DNA of 64,000 nucleotides from Henckelia pumila (Eukaryota > Streptophyta > Magnoliopsida > Lamiales > Gesneriaceae): contig NC_133120.1 of NCBI RefSeq assembly GCF_033568475.1, forward strand, positions 80,824,151 to 80,888,150. The letters are read 5' to 3'. The notes beneath the pieces are model-generated. The model made no database searches. It was not told the DNA's origin and saw only the letters and a program-made list of their open reading frames with translations. Of the stretch, positions 23,751 through 34,513 are shown in pieces. A program made the position numbers and the translations under genes. Each line of letters begins with the position of its first letter. Within the stretch, counting starts at the first letter, position 1.

Positions 23751-23831
23751 AAGTAGAGATATACATACTCTAAAACAAATATCTATTTTTCAAAAAATCA
23801 ATAGTATAAATCTAAAAAGACAAAAACCCTC

Positions 23832-23840
23832 TATAAATAT
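23832..23840 (+). promoter_or_regulatory. TATA box upstream of EPRV ORF2 (piece B)
   Basis: TATAAATAT in 'ccctctataaatatagacc' lies 82 bp before the ORF2 ATG at 23914. Piece C has TATAAATAG at the same place. Confidence 0.5.
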
Positions 23841-23913
23841 AGACCAGTCAATCTCATTTTTACTCACCCCTACAAAATATCTCAAACTAGTTCTATCCAA
23901 ATTAGATCTCAAG

Positions 23914-24273
23914 ATGTCATATAAGCGCAAGAGTCTAGTATCACAAGTTAGATCACAAGATGATAAGTTTTTAGTATTTGGAGATATGTCTCTTCCTTTA
24001 CTTCCAGAGTCATCAAACAAATATTTCAAGCCAAGCCAGCCTTATAATCTAGATCAATATCAAAAAACCCTTTTAAATTCCTTATGGAATATTTCCCCAA
24101 ATAATTCAAAACAAAAAGCCTTTGTTTTAAATGCTTTAGCCAATTATTTCTCTTTCCAGTACAAATCTCCTCAAACACAGCCCAAGTATTTAGTTCTCTT
24201 AAATGGTAGATTTCCTGGAATTTACAATTCTCTTGAAAGATTGAAAGAATCTATCAATGATACTCTAAACCCT
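23914..24273 (+). pseudogene. EPRV piece B: N-terminal part of ORF2
   Basis: From the ATG after 'gatctcaag' it encodes MSYKRKSLVSQ, FGDMSLPLLPES, NLDQYQKTLLNSLWNISP and ends at INDTLNP. The Athila 5' LTR then interrupts it after ACCCT. The rest of the same ORF2 is the minus-strand segment 13037-11226. No premature stop is seen in this part. The function is unknown. Confidence 0.75.
24269..24273 (+). repeat. Athila target-site duplication, 5' copy
   Basis: ACCCT lies directly before TGATAGG of the LTR. Its partner is ACTCT on the minus strand at 13042-13038. Confidence 0.75.
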
Positions 24274-25646
24274 TGATAGGAGTCGTTTTTTTGCGTTGTT
24301 TTGCATGTTTTGTGTTTGTTTTGCATTCGTTTCGTTTACGTTGTGTCTGTTCTTTACCATTCTTGTTCTGTTTATTGTTTTATTGTGTTTGTAGTCACTT
24401 CTCTGGTTTATATTTTTTTTACTGCAGGAAATCACTAGGAAATGCTGTTTTTTGGTGAGAAGGAGATGAACGCATGAGGCCGTGAGGAAAGCAAGAGAAG
24501 GAATTTATATTTCTGGAAAAAGACAGGGCGCCCGGGCGGCACTTTTCTACCGCCCGCGCGTACTCATGTTTGGGAAAAACAGTAGTTGGCCATAAGACAA
24601 GGCGCCCAAGCGGCACTTTTCTACCACCCGGGCGCGATGCGTAGATTTGGAATTTTAATATTTTGGAGAGTTTATTTCGAGAAGGATTCTTGGGGACTAT
24701 AAATACAATTCTTTCCATAGATTTAAGGGGTCAACAGAGGCACACAGAAGGAGGTAGACGGCGGCTAAGAGTTTGAAGTTTTCTCATCTTCGTTGGGAGT
24801 TTTTCTCTTCGTCTTTTCTGAATTTTTATGTTAAACGCTTTTTAGATTGAATTTTGTAATGACGTTCAGTAGCTAAACTTTTATTTTGTTGGAATCAAGG
24901 GGATCCGAACCCCAAAACACTGTAGTGTGATTGAATCACCGGACGTATTGAGATTTGATTTATGTTTATAATTGATTTTATCATGTGTTTTCTCTATGTT
25001 GATGATTAGCTACCCTTAACATAGATTCGTAAATTATGAATTGTTGTCGCGAGATAGGTTCATAGTTAGGACGAATGATAGAATCCATGAACTTAAAATA
25101 TGCATAGAGATATGGTATTTAGTACATGTTGATAGCCATAGACCACCATGTTGAAAGTTGTAGAATTCATAGAACGCAAAGCAATCAGTCGTGATAAACA
25201 ATTAGAGAGATTTAATTGTTTCATTGATTTGATTAGTTTGGCATAACCTCGAGAGAGAGTGTCAATGTTTCAAGAATTTTTTTCAAACTTATGCGCATAA
25301 ATTAAGTTCCAATCGTCTAGTTCAATTAAGGGGAAGGTGAACCGAAATTCCAACAAAATCTTTTCAAATTGTTATTTTTCAATCGTGAGAATTGGTTTCT
25401 TGGTTGTGAAATATTTATTTATTTACATTGAGTTCTTAGTATTAAATGTTAGATAGAATCCAAAATCAACTTTTCGATACTTTGTGTAGTTAAAAATTAA
25501 AGAAACAAATTATTATTGATTAGTCCCTGAGGACGATACTCGTACTCAGTACATTTTATTATAACTTGAATCGTGCACTTGCGATTATTTCGACTGGAAC
25601 TGAGAGAGTTTTATAGCAAATTTAAGTGTTAGTATTCCATTGATCA
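24274..25646 (+). mobile_element. Athila 5' LTR
   Basis: The 1,373-bp LTR runs TGATAGGAG...CCATTGATCA and is followed 6 bp later by the primer site. It contains a TATA box (24699-24706) and a GC-rich inverted-repeat block at 24527-24640 (cgcccgggcggcacttttct and its complement). The sister LTR on the minus strand is 17570-13043. Confidence 0.9.
24699..24706 (+). promoter_or_regulatory. TATA box in the Athila LTR
   Basis: TATAAATA in 'gggactataaatacaattc' is a likely core promoter for the element transcript. It is conserved in the other LTR near 13985 on the minus strand. Confidence 0.6.
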
Positions 25647-25652
25647 AGTTTT

Positions 25653-25670
25653 TGGCGCCGTTGCCGAGGA
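25653..25670 (+). other. Primer binding site (tRNA-Asp type)
   Basis: TGGCGCCGTTGCCGAGGA is complementary, but for one base, to the 3' end of plant tRNA-Asp(GUC). This site is usual for Athila/Tat elements. Confidence 0.85.
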
Positions 25671-25854
25671 CTACTGAGAATTTAATTTGTTTTATTTGAT
25701 TTTTCTCTATTACAATTTTAATCACTCTTTTCCATCTGTGAACTGCAGGATTCTCTTGCAGTGCATGCAACATTCACCAGAAGAAGAACTCGTGCCTTTT
25801 GATCCATAAATTGAAAGAACTTTTTGCAGAAGAAGAAGGCAACAAAAAGAAGCA

Positions 25855-26538
25855 ATGGCAGACCAAGAACGATTACGTGGATTGGAAGAAGAAGAGAATC
25901 TTGCACCACCTATCTACAGATCCACGATGGATAGCGCTTTGCCATCCATCGAAAATGCCAGACCAAGCATCATCAGGCCAACAATAGCAGCAAATCAGTT
26001 TGAAATAAAGCCTGTTATCATTCAAATGGTGCAAAACACAGTCCAGTTTGGTGGGATGACAATAGATGATCCATATGCTCACCTGACAAATTTTCTAGAA
26101 ATCTTTGATACTTTTAAGATGCAGGGAGTTTCTGATGACACTATTCATTTGCGTTTATTCCCTTTTTCTTTAAGAGATAAAGCTAAAGCATGGCTAACCA
26201 ATCTACCTGCAGGGTCCATCACTACTTGGGATGATCTAGCAAAGGCCTTCCTCACTAAATACTTCCCACCGTCCAAATCAATGAAACTCAGAGCAGACAT
26301 TACAACATTTGCTCTAGGTGAACATGAAACACTCTATGAAGCATGGGAGCGTTACAAAGATCTACTGAGAAGATGCCCACATCACCAACTACCAGACGGT
26401 CTTGTGGTACAAACTTTTTATTATGGTCTTCCTCACTCAAATCGTACCATGTTAGATGCAGCTGCAGGTGGAAATCTGTTACGAAAATCACCAGAGGACG
26501 AATATGAGTTAATTAAGGAGATGGAATCCAGTAGCTAT
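25855..26538 (+). pseudogene. Athila gag, part 1
   Basis: From MADQERLRGLEEE the frame encodes the Athila-type capsid region: DDPYAHLTNFLEIFDTFK, RLFPFSLRDKAKAWL, LTKYFPPSKSMKLR, YEAWERYKDLLRRCPHH and LVVQTFYYGL. It is open to 26538, where a solo LTR cuts it. It resumes at 27964 and again at 29550. Before the insertions this was one gag frame of the Athila element whose pol is at 31349-34223. Confidence 0.85.
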
Positions 26539-27955
26539 TGATGAGTGCATTTTCTATGCATTAGTTTGTGATATTTTTAAATCTATTTTGTGTGCATTCA
26601 TATTATTTTTTTGTGTTTTTATGTGTTTTAGTACATGTGTGTGTATTTCACTCCTCGAGTGTTAATTTTGTAGGAAAATAGATTTGTGAAGCATTAATTA
26701 TGGAATAGCCTTGGTCAAAAATTCAAATTTAATTTTATAAAGCTGCAAATCCAATCTTTACCGTTCAAAATAAAGTTCCAGATGTTTTGAAGCTGCTGTC
26801 CAAATTTCAGCTCGATCCGATGGCTAGAACTGAAGTAATGAATTTTTCAAGAAAACTGCGCGCAGGCAAGGATGTATGCACGGACCCCGTGCATGGGTCC
26901 GGATAAGGGTCCGTGCATCCTCGTAAAAAAATCGGCGTTTTCAGTTTAATGCACGGACCTAGACACGGACCCTTATCCAGGGTCCGTGCATGTCGCTGAA
27001 TCAGAAAAAATAGAATTTTCGGGAATTAAAACTTTCAAGTTTCCGGGCTTTATTTATTGGGCTTTCAAAGACATATAAATAGGAGATTGTCAGACGTGAA
27101 AGGGGGTTCGAATCGCATCAGATAGACGGCGGCTAGGAGGCTTGGAGATTGAAGAACGCTCCATTCGAGTTTTTCTTCCTTTCTTCTTTAGATTATTAAA
27201 CTTTTTTTGAATATTGTTTTCGTTATTTGAGTAGTTTTTCTTCAACCAAGACCGCGAGATTGGTCCAGACAATTTTATGTTGAATTTTTGGATTTTGATT
27301 TGGGATTTTTAGATCTTTATTAATGTTATTGATTGTTGGATTTATATTTTGTTCTTGTGAATAATCTGATCAATTATTTACTTGCATGTTAATTGATTCC
27401 GAGTCGAAAGGTTAGGAATTGATTTCGATCACTCCAATAATTGACATATGGTTAAATCGACTAGAAATAGTATTCGGTTTCAGTATGCGGTTTTAGGTGA
27501 AAACTGAATTATCACAAATATTGAATGCATTCATGTTTGATTAGAATTATGAAAATTAATCCGTCATAACTTGAATAGGTTTAACATGTTCTAGAAATAG
27601 ACTGTTAAACAAGATAGGATAATTCGCCGTGATTTAAAATTAAATATGGATCCTAGATTTGCCACTTGTTTACATAATTTGTTTGGTACCTGCGTGTGTC
27701 TTGGTTGTCTCGTTTTAATTAATTTTATCTTCAGTTATTTTTAATTCTTATTTCTTATGCATTTTTTATTTTTAAATTCTTATTTTTATTCAATTCAAAA
27801 TCCTTTTTATTATTTTGTCTAGATTAAGCTAAATAATTAATTTTTGAGAATTGACTACAGTCCCTGTGGGATCGATACTTGGACTCTCAGTCCACTTTAC
27901 TACTACTTGAACTAGTGCACTTGCTAGTAATTATTTTTAATACCGAAATTTGGCA
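26539..27955 (+). mobile_element. Solo LTR nested in Athila gag (1.4 kb)
   Basis: TGATGAGTGC...AAATTTGGCA is flanked by an 8-bp direct repeat GTAGCTAT (26531-26538, 27956-27963). A TATA box (TATAAATAGG) lies at 27074-27083. The end, with 'ggatcgatacttggactctc' and 'gtgcacttgc', resembles ends of Athila/Tat LTRs. The repeat is longer than the usual 5 bp, so either the true LTR edge is a few bases inside or the match is partly chance. Confidence 0.75.
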
Positions 27956-27963
27956 GTAGCTAT

Positions 27964-28176
27964 CATCCTCAATCAGAAATGAATGCAGTCAGAAGACCCG
28001 CAGGAATGCATCAAGTTGATGCATTCACTTCAGTGGCCGCTCAACTTGAAGTCATGAACAAGAAAATTGAGGAACTGAGTGTAGGAAACTCTGTGATGCG
28101 AGTTCAAGAAGTGTGGTGTGAAAAATGTGGTGCAGAGAATTTCACGAAAGACTGCCAAACATTTTCTCAACCAGAG
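27964..28176 (+). pseudogene. Athila gag, part 2 (zinc-knuckle segment)
   Basis: It continues gag with SEMNAVRRPAGMHQVDAF, AAQLEVMNKKIEEL and a Cys motif CEKCGAENFTKDC at about 28119-28155. That is the nucleocapsid-type zinc knuckle, with Asn where the family often has His. It is cut at 28176 by a second solo LTR. Confidence 0.75.
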
Positions 28177-29544
28177 TGTAGTAGCCCGTACCCGAAATTA
28201 GTGATTAAGTGTTAATCAATTCTTTAATCCTACTAATTAAGAGTAAACATGATTAATGGAACTCTTAATGGGTTAACGGAGTCCGAAATTGGATTCAGAA
28301 TACTTGAAAATGGTTTGAGGGCCATCGAGTTCGGAGGCTCCGAAGTCAAGGTTCGGACGGTCTGAAGTCAGGGTTCGGACGATCCGAAGAGTGGTTCGGA
28401 CGCTCCGAACGTGCTGCCGACAGTCTTCATGAATGATGTCATCATGCTGACGTAAGCAATGACGTAATATCGGGTTCGGACGACCCAAATGTGTTCGGAC
28501 GACCCGAAGTCCAGTTCGGACGATCCGAACTCCGTCTATAAATAAGAGGGCCGAGATTCAGATTTAGACGCACCAATCACCTCTTCTCTCTCGATTCCTT
28601 AGCCTTCTAACTCCGATCTAGGGAATTCTAGGCGTTCCATTGGGAATCCGGAAGTGGCATAGCGATCCAGGCGTCGTAGCGGAGCTGTGGCCTAGTTTTG
28701 AGGCACTCGACAGCAAAGGGCTAACGACGGACGAAGGTATAGCTTTTGCTTTCTATAAATATTTAGGAGTATGAAATAGCTTAGTTAAGGCTTTTAGAGC
28801 ACTTTAATGATAGTAGTATCATTTGGCAGTGTAGAGCAGATTATAGGCGTGGACCTAGGGCGGATAACACTTGCCTAGTATTTGAGGTACGGAAGTACTG
28901 TTCGAGATATCCTGACTGAGTATGCATGTATTATGTGACTGCATGGTTTATATGTCATTGATTTATGTTGCATTCATTTGCATACTGAGCTATCTCCTTC
29001 GAGATGTCTGTTAGTAGGGTTTTTCCCTATCCTGTTAGTGGTTGGACTTCCATCGATTTGGGTCCGACATATCCACTGGTATTATGGTATGGGAGCCACC
29101 TCCTGAAGCGACGGCACATCGTGCTACATACCAGGGTCCGGTCTGTCTCTGTTATCTGATCCTTGACCTCGAGTTTATAGGGAGTTCACTTTGCATGCAT
29201 GTATACTCATACTCTTGTACTGAGCGTTTTATGCTCACGTCTCGTACTCTGTGTTTCTGGACACCCTATTCCATGGGACAGGTTTGCGATTGGACGAGGC
29301 GGGTGGATCCAAGAGGGGCTAGGTAGTGGTTGGCCAGCTGGAGCTTCGTCTAGGTTTTATTTCTGTTGTTTTGGGTTGATACAACTATTCGATTTGATTG
29401 TATAATATTTGGATAAATTATAGATTCCTTTCCTTGGGATTGTATTTATTTATGGTTTCCGCCAGTTTATTCTGATATCTATTTTATTAAGTTAATTGCA
29501 TGCCTAAGTTCTGTTAATAGGTGATCCGGGTAAGGGTCACTAGA
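28177..29544 (+). mobile_element. Solo LTR nested in Athila gag (second, 1.37 kb)
   Basis: TGTAGTAGCCCGTACCCG...GGGTCACTAGA is flanked by CAGAG (28172-28176, 29545-29549). A TATA box lies at 28537-28546. The upstream part (28328-28531) has at least seven copies of a near-palindrome of the form TTCGGACGATCCGAA. The solo LTR at 41521-43032 belongs to the same family. Confidence 0.8.
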
Positions 29545-29549
29545 CAGAG

Positions 29550-30963
29550 GGAGTTATGGCAAGTCACATGGGAAATCAAAATCGCCCAAGGAATGACCCA
29601 TTCTCGAATTCCTATAATCCAGGGTGGAGACAGCATCCAAATTTCTCGTGGAGTGGACAGAACAATAAACCATATGGGAATAAAAACTACGGCAGACAGC
29701 CTCAAGAGGAAAAATCGAGCTTGGAGCATATGATGCAAAAATTCATATCATCTACTGAAACCCGCATGCAGAATCAAGATTCCTCAATAAAGAATCTGGA
29801 GAATTTGATAGGGCATTTGGCCAAAACAATTTCCAGCAGAGATCAGGGTACCTTGCCGAGTGACACGGAGAAGAATCCGAAGGAGCAGGTAAAAGCAATT
29901 GAACTGAGGAGTGGAAAGACAGTAGAGCTTGCACCACAGATCGAGAAAGAGCCAGAATTGGCGGCATCAGAAAAAATTTCAGGTAAGTCATCTATCCCAA
30001 CACTTTCACCCACTTCACAAGCAAAAATTGTTGTGCCACCACCTTTTCCTGTAGCTCTGAAGAAGGAAAAACTAGATTCTCAGTTTGGCAAATTCCTGGA
30101 AGTATTCAAGAAATTGAATATTAATATTCCCTTCGCTGATACACTGATGCAAATGCCAAGCTATGCAAAGTTCTTGAAGGAGATCCTCTCCAACAAGAGG
30201 AAACTGGAGGAGCATGCAATGATTAGTCTGACTGAGAATTGCTCAGCACTAGTGCAAAATAAAATCCCATTAAAGAAAAAAGATCCAGGGAGTTTCTCTA
30301 TCCCTTGTGTGATTAATGATATTCAATTTCATAAAGCTTTATGTGATTTGGGTGCTAATATAAATCTAATGCCTTACTCTGTGTTTAGGAAATTGAGCTT
30401 GGGAGAACCAAAGTCCACCAGAATGTCGTTACAACTGGCGGACAGGTCCATCAAATATCCACGGGGGATAATCGAGGACGTGCTTGTAAAAGTGGACAAA
30501 TTCATCTTCCCCGTGGACTTCGTGGTGCTAGATATGGAAGAGGATTTGGACATGCCACTCATCTTGGGTAGACCTTTCCTGGAAACAGGAAAGACACTAA
30601 TAGATGTCCAGAAGGGAGAGTTACTGTTGAGAGTGGGAGAAGAGAAAATTTCGTTTGACGTTTTTAATGCTTTAAAATTTTCTCAGAATAATGAAGAATG
30701 TTTTCAACTGGATGTAGTGAACTCACTGTTATTTGATTATGTGCAGGATACTTTTCAGGAACCATTAGAAGCTGCACTTATATCTGAGCATGTGGAAGAT
30801 CTCAGTGACAGAGTTGAAGAGATGACTGCATATTTGAATGACAACCAGTCATGGAGAAGAGGTGGAAAGCTTAGACTTGAAGACCTTGGTGACCGGAAGG
30901 ATTTAATCCTCCAGAAACCAAGCCTTGAGGAACCACCTACTGTGGAATTGAAACCATTACCTA
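29550..30963 (+). pseudogene. Athila gag C-terminus and aspartic protease
   Basis: The open frame (ATG at 29556, 470 codons) has an Asn/Gly-rich gag tail (NPGWRQHPNFSW), a linker, and a retroviral-type protease. The protease has catalytic ALCDLGANINLMPYSV (Asp near residue 264) and LILGRPFLETG near residue 335. The Cassandra-type LTR at 30964 interrupts the frame, and the ORF's own stop lies inside that insert. Beyond it the pol frame resumes. Confidence 0.8.
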
Positions 30964-31343
30964 TGTGACGCCCGGGGCTGAAGAGGCAGGGAGTGATCGT
31001 CGGTGCCAAGAGATTGCACGGACAATGAGCGGCTCCTGGTAGGCTTCTAGGCGGAGGGAGACATGAATGAACCGATCCCGTGCCAGAATGAGAGGGATTC
31101 TGAGACTGTGTAGGTATGGGACTACATGGTTGAGGAGAGCTTAAAAAGATTTCATATGTACTATTCATATCAAGAAGGTGCATCTTCTTTTCGGAAGCTC
31201 ATCACATAAGAACTCCAAAGTTAAGCGTGCTTAACTTGGGGCAATTATAAGATGGGTGACCCCCTGGGAAGTTTTCCAGGGTGCGTGTGAGTGAGAACAT
31301 AAGCACGCTGAAAAGATCCGTCTTGATACAGTGGGGCATTACA
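30964..31343 (+). mobile_element. Solo LTR of a Cassandra-type TRIM with a 5S-rRNA-like core
   Basis: TGTGACGCCCGGGGCTG...GGGGCATTACA is 380 bp, flanked by ACCTA on both sides (30959-30963, 31344-31348). It carries a 5S-rRNA-derived segment, the hallmark of Cassandra terminal-repeat elements in plants. It splits the Athila protease from the reverse transcriptase. It codes for nothing and would have moved with proteins of another element. Confidence 0.85.
31179..31285 (+). ncRNA. 5S-rRNA-like segment inside the Cassandra LTR
   Basis: The sequence follows plant 5S rRNA over most of its length, including 'atcacataagaactcc', the A-box region GTTAAGCGTGCTT (31220-31232) and the C-box region GATGGGTGACCCCCTGGGAA (31252-31271). 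It is not a true 5S gene: there are internal differences and a small insertion near 31233. These internal Pol III boxes probably drive the element. Confidence 0.8.
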
Positions 31344-31348
31344 ACCTA

Positions 31349-34223
31349 TCCATCTCAAATATGTGTTTTTAGGTGAGAATGATAAGTTACCTGTCATAAT
31401 ATCTTCTTCTTTGACAGGTGAGATGAAGGCCAGACTAATGGAGGTGCTCAAGAACCACAAGAGTGTGTTTGCCTGGAAAGTGGCAGATATAAAAGGAATC
31501 AATCCATCCATATGCATGCACAAGATTTTAATGGAAGAGAGCATCAACCCATTGGTCCAACTACAAAGGAGATTGAATCCAAAAATGCAGGAAGTTGTCA
31601 AAGCTGAAACGATCAAACTTCTGGATGCAGGTATCATTTATCCTATATCTAATAGTCCATGGGTGAGTCCGGTGCAATGTGTACAAAAGAAGGGGGGAAT
31701 TACTGTCATACAGAATGAGAATAATGAACTGATACCCACTAGGACAGTTATAGGTTGGCGTGTGTGCATAGACTATAGAAAACTAAATGACGCAACCCGT
31801 AAGGATCATTTTCCTCTCCCCTTCATTGATCAAATGCTAGAGAGACTGGCTGTGTATGAGTTTTACTGTTTTTTAGATGGGTATTCAGGATACAATCAAA
31901 TAGCGATTGCACCTGAAGACCAGGATAAAACAACTTTCACTTGCCCATATGGTATGTTTGCCTATAGACGTATGCCTTTCGGGTTGTGTAATGCTCCTGC
32001 TACTTTTCAGAGATGCATGACTGCCATTTTTCATGATATGGTCGAAATTTTTTTAGAAATTTTCATGGATGATTTCTCTATTTTTGGTCAATCTTTTGAT
32101 GCATGTCTGCATAACTTGAATTCTGTTTTAATGAGATGCGAGGAGACAAATTTGGTGCTGAACTGGGAGAAGTGCCATTTCATGGTGACAGAAGGTATAG
32201 TATTGGGTCACCGAATTTTTGAACAGGGGATCGAGGTGGACAGGGCCAAGGTGCACGTTATTCAAAATTTTTCTCCACCTACAATAGTCAAGGGAGTCAG
32301 AAGTTTCCTAGGCCATGCCGGTTTCTACCAGCGGTTTATTAAGGATTTTTCAAAAATTGTCAAACCTCTTTCTTCTTTTCTAATGAAAGATGCCCCTTTT
32401 GACTTTGATTCAAATTGTTTACAGGCCTTTGAAGTGTTGAGAGAAAGACTGGTGACTGCACCAATACTGACATCGCCGAACTGGGATCTCTCATTTGAGG
32501 TAATGTGCGATGCAAGTGACTCTGCTGTTGGCGCGGTGCTTGGTCAACGAATAGACAAGGTATTTCGAACTATCTACTATGCTAGCAAGACTCTAAATGA
32601 AACTCAACTAAATTATGCCACCACTGAAAAAGAGTTGCTAGTTGTAGTATTTGCACTGGACAAATTTCATTCATACCTTGTACTTTCCAAAATCACAGTA
32701 TACACAGATCACTCTGCTATTAAGCACTTGTTGACGAAGAAAGATGCCAAACCTAGACTGATTAGATGGATCTTACTTTTGCAAGAATTTGATTTAGAGA
32801 TCAGAGATAATAAGGGTGTTGAAAATGTAGTAGCTGATCATCTATCTAGATTAGAATGCATTACTGATGGTGCACAAACTGAAATAGAGGACATAGATGA
32901 TTGGTTCCCTGATGAAAAACTTTTTGCCATAGAAAGTTCACCATGGTATGCAAATTTTGCTAATTATCTGGTCACAAGCACACTCTCACATAATCTGTCT
33001 TTCCAACAAAAGAAAATTTTTTTATCAGATGTAAAGCAATATTTTTGGGAGGAACCTTTTTTGTTTAAAATATGTGCTGACTCGATGATCCGGAGATGTG
33101 TGGCGGAAGGAGAAATGCAAAGCATCCTCAGTCATTGTCATGATCGTGAGGTAGGTGGCCATGCTGGGCCAGTAAAAACAGCAGCAAAGGTACTTGAATG
33201 TGGGTTCTATTGGCCAAATCTCTTTAAGGATGCGCGGTTGTTTGTATTAGCTTGTGATAGATGTCAGCGGACAGGTAATATCTCAAACCGAAATGAAATG
33301 CCTTTAAATAATATCATTGAGTGTGAGATATTTGATGTATGGGGAATCGACTTCATGGGACCATTTCCAATTTTTTTGACAAAAAAATACATTTTGGTCA
33401 CAGTCGATTATGTTTCAAAATGGGTAGAGGCTGAAGCTTATGCGACAAATGATGCACAGGTTGTACTGAAATTTTTGAAAAAAAATATTTTTAATCGGTT
33501 TGGTACACCCCGTGCAATCATTAGTGATGGTGGCACCCACTTTTGCAATAAACTTTTTGTCAAACTCTTAAAAAAATATGGTGTCAAGCATAAAGTCTCT
33601 ACCCCATATCACCCCCAGACCAGTGGCCAAGTGGAAGTGTCCAATCGAGAAATCAAACAGATTTTGGAGAAAAGTGTGAGTACTAATCGGAAAGATTGGG
33701 CACTTCGACTTGATGATGCCTTATGGGCCTATAGGACAGCGTTTAAAACACCTATAGGCACTTCCTCTTATAGACTGTTATTTGGAAAGGCATGCCATTT
33801 ACCTGTTGAGTTAGAACATAGAGCATATTGGGCTACTAAGACCCTAAATTTTGAATTTGCTGCTGCATGTGAAAAGAGATTGCTAGAGCTTAATCAACTG
33901 GAGGAATTCCGCGACAGTGCATATGATATAGCGGTTTCGTACAAGGAACGAACCAAGAGAATACATGACAGGTGCATTCGTCAGCGGGAATTCAAGGAAG
34001 GAGATGCTGTCTTGCTATTTAACTCCCGGTTGAGGCTTTTCCCGGAAAACTAAATTCTAGGTGGTCTGGCCCCTATAAAATCACCAAGGTATATCCATCG
34101 GGGGCCATTGAAATCAAAGATGCCAGAAAAGAGTCTTTTACGGTCAATGCTCAAAGGCTAAAACACTATGTGGGGGGTGACGTTGATTCCATGTCTGTCA
34201 TCACCACATTGACTGACCAAGAC
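31349..34223 (+). pseudogene. Athila pol: reverse transcriptase, RNase H, integrase (one late frameshift)
   Basis: An open frame of 896 codons from 31363 has all the catalytic parts. RT has [37 protein letters not shown] and the active site FMDD at about residues 234-237. RNase H has [15 protein letters not shown] and [13 protein letters not shown]. Integrase has an HHCC zinc region (SHCHD, GGHAG, CDRCQ) and the D,D,E core ([17 protein letters not shown], a Glu in [12 protein letters not shown]). A one-base loss near 34040 ends the main frame at 34053. The last 55 or so codons (SGPYKITKVYPSGAIEI) continue in another frame to TAG at 34224. The catalytic core therefore looks intact and the element fairly young. 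Confidence 0.88.
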
Positions 34224-34226
34224 TAG

Positions 34227-34513
34227 TTTGGGGAGGAAGAAAAGTCAAGCTCTAGACTTTAAATTGAGAACTACTCTCTTCAATCTCTTTTATTCAATTT
34301 TTTTAGTAGTTGGTTTTATTTTTCGTAATTTATTTTGTTTTTTTTTTCAAAAATTTGCAGGCGCTCGAGCGGTGATTTATTGCCACCCGAGCGCCCTGTT
34401 TCTGTTTTCTTAAAAAAAATTCGAATTGGGGTGCGCCCGGGCGGCTATTTTCTGCCGCCCGCGCGCGTGCCCTCTGTTTTTATTAAAATTTTTCAAAAGG
34501 GTGTGCGCCCGGG
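34227..34513 (+). other. Athila post-pol spacer with GC-rich palindromes, ending at the inversion breakpoint
   Basis: It contains imperfect GC-rich inverted repeats at 34361-34395 and 34432-34467 (gcgcccgggcgg ... ccgcccgcgcgcg). It ends at 34513 in 'gtgtgcgcccggg', after which viral sequence begins. The rest of this spacer is 20443-20255 on the minus strand. Confidence 0.7.

Larger units (their letters stand above)
20445..34513. other. Inferred 14-kb inversion
   Basis: At 20445 the minus strand passes from viral ORF1 repeats into Athila env. At 34513 the plus strand passes from Athila pol into viral ORF1 repeats. Inverting the interval restores both an Athila with pol followed by env and two same-facing LTRs, and one EPRV copy D-C. 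The target-site duplications then also face each other correctly. Confidence 0.8.

Noticed and set aside
26539-27955. hAT transposon, suggested by the 8-bp direct repeat
   Set aside because: No hAT termini. The TG..CA ends, TATA box and 'gtgcacttgc' end region fit an Athila/Tat LTR better.
31179-31285. A functional 5S rRNA gene
   Set aside because: Single diverged copy inside an LTR with a target duplication; this is the Cassandra 5S-like core.
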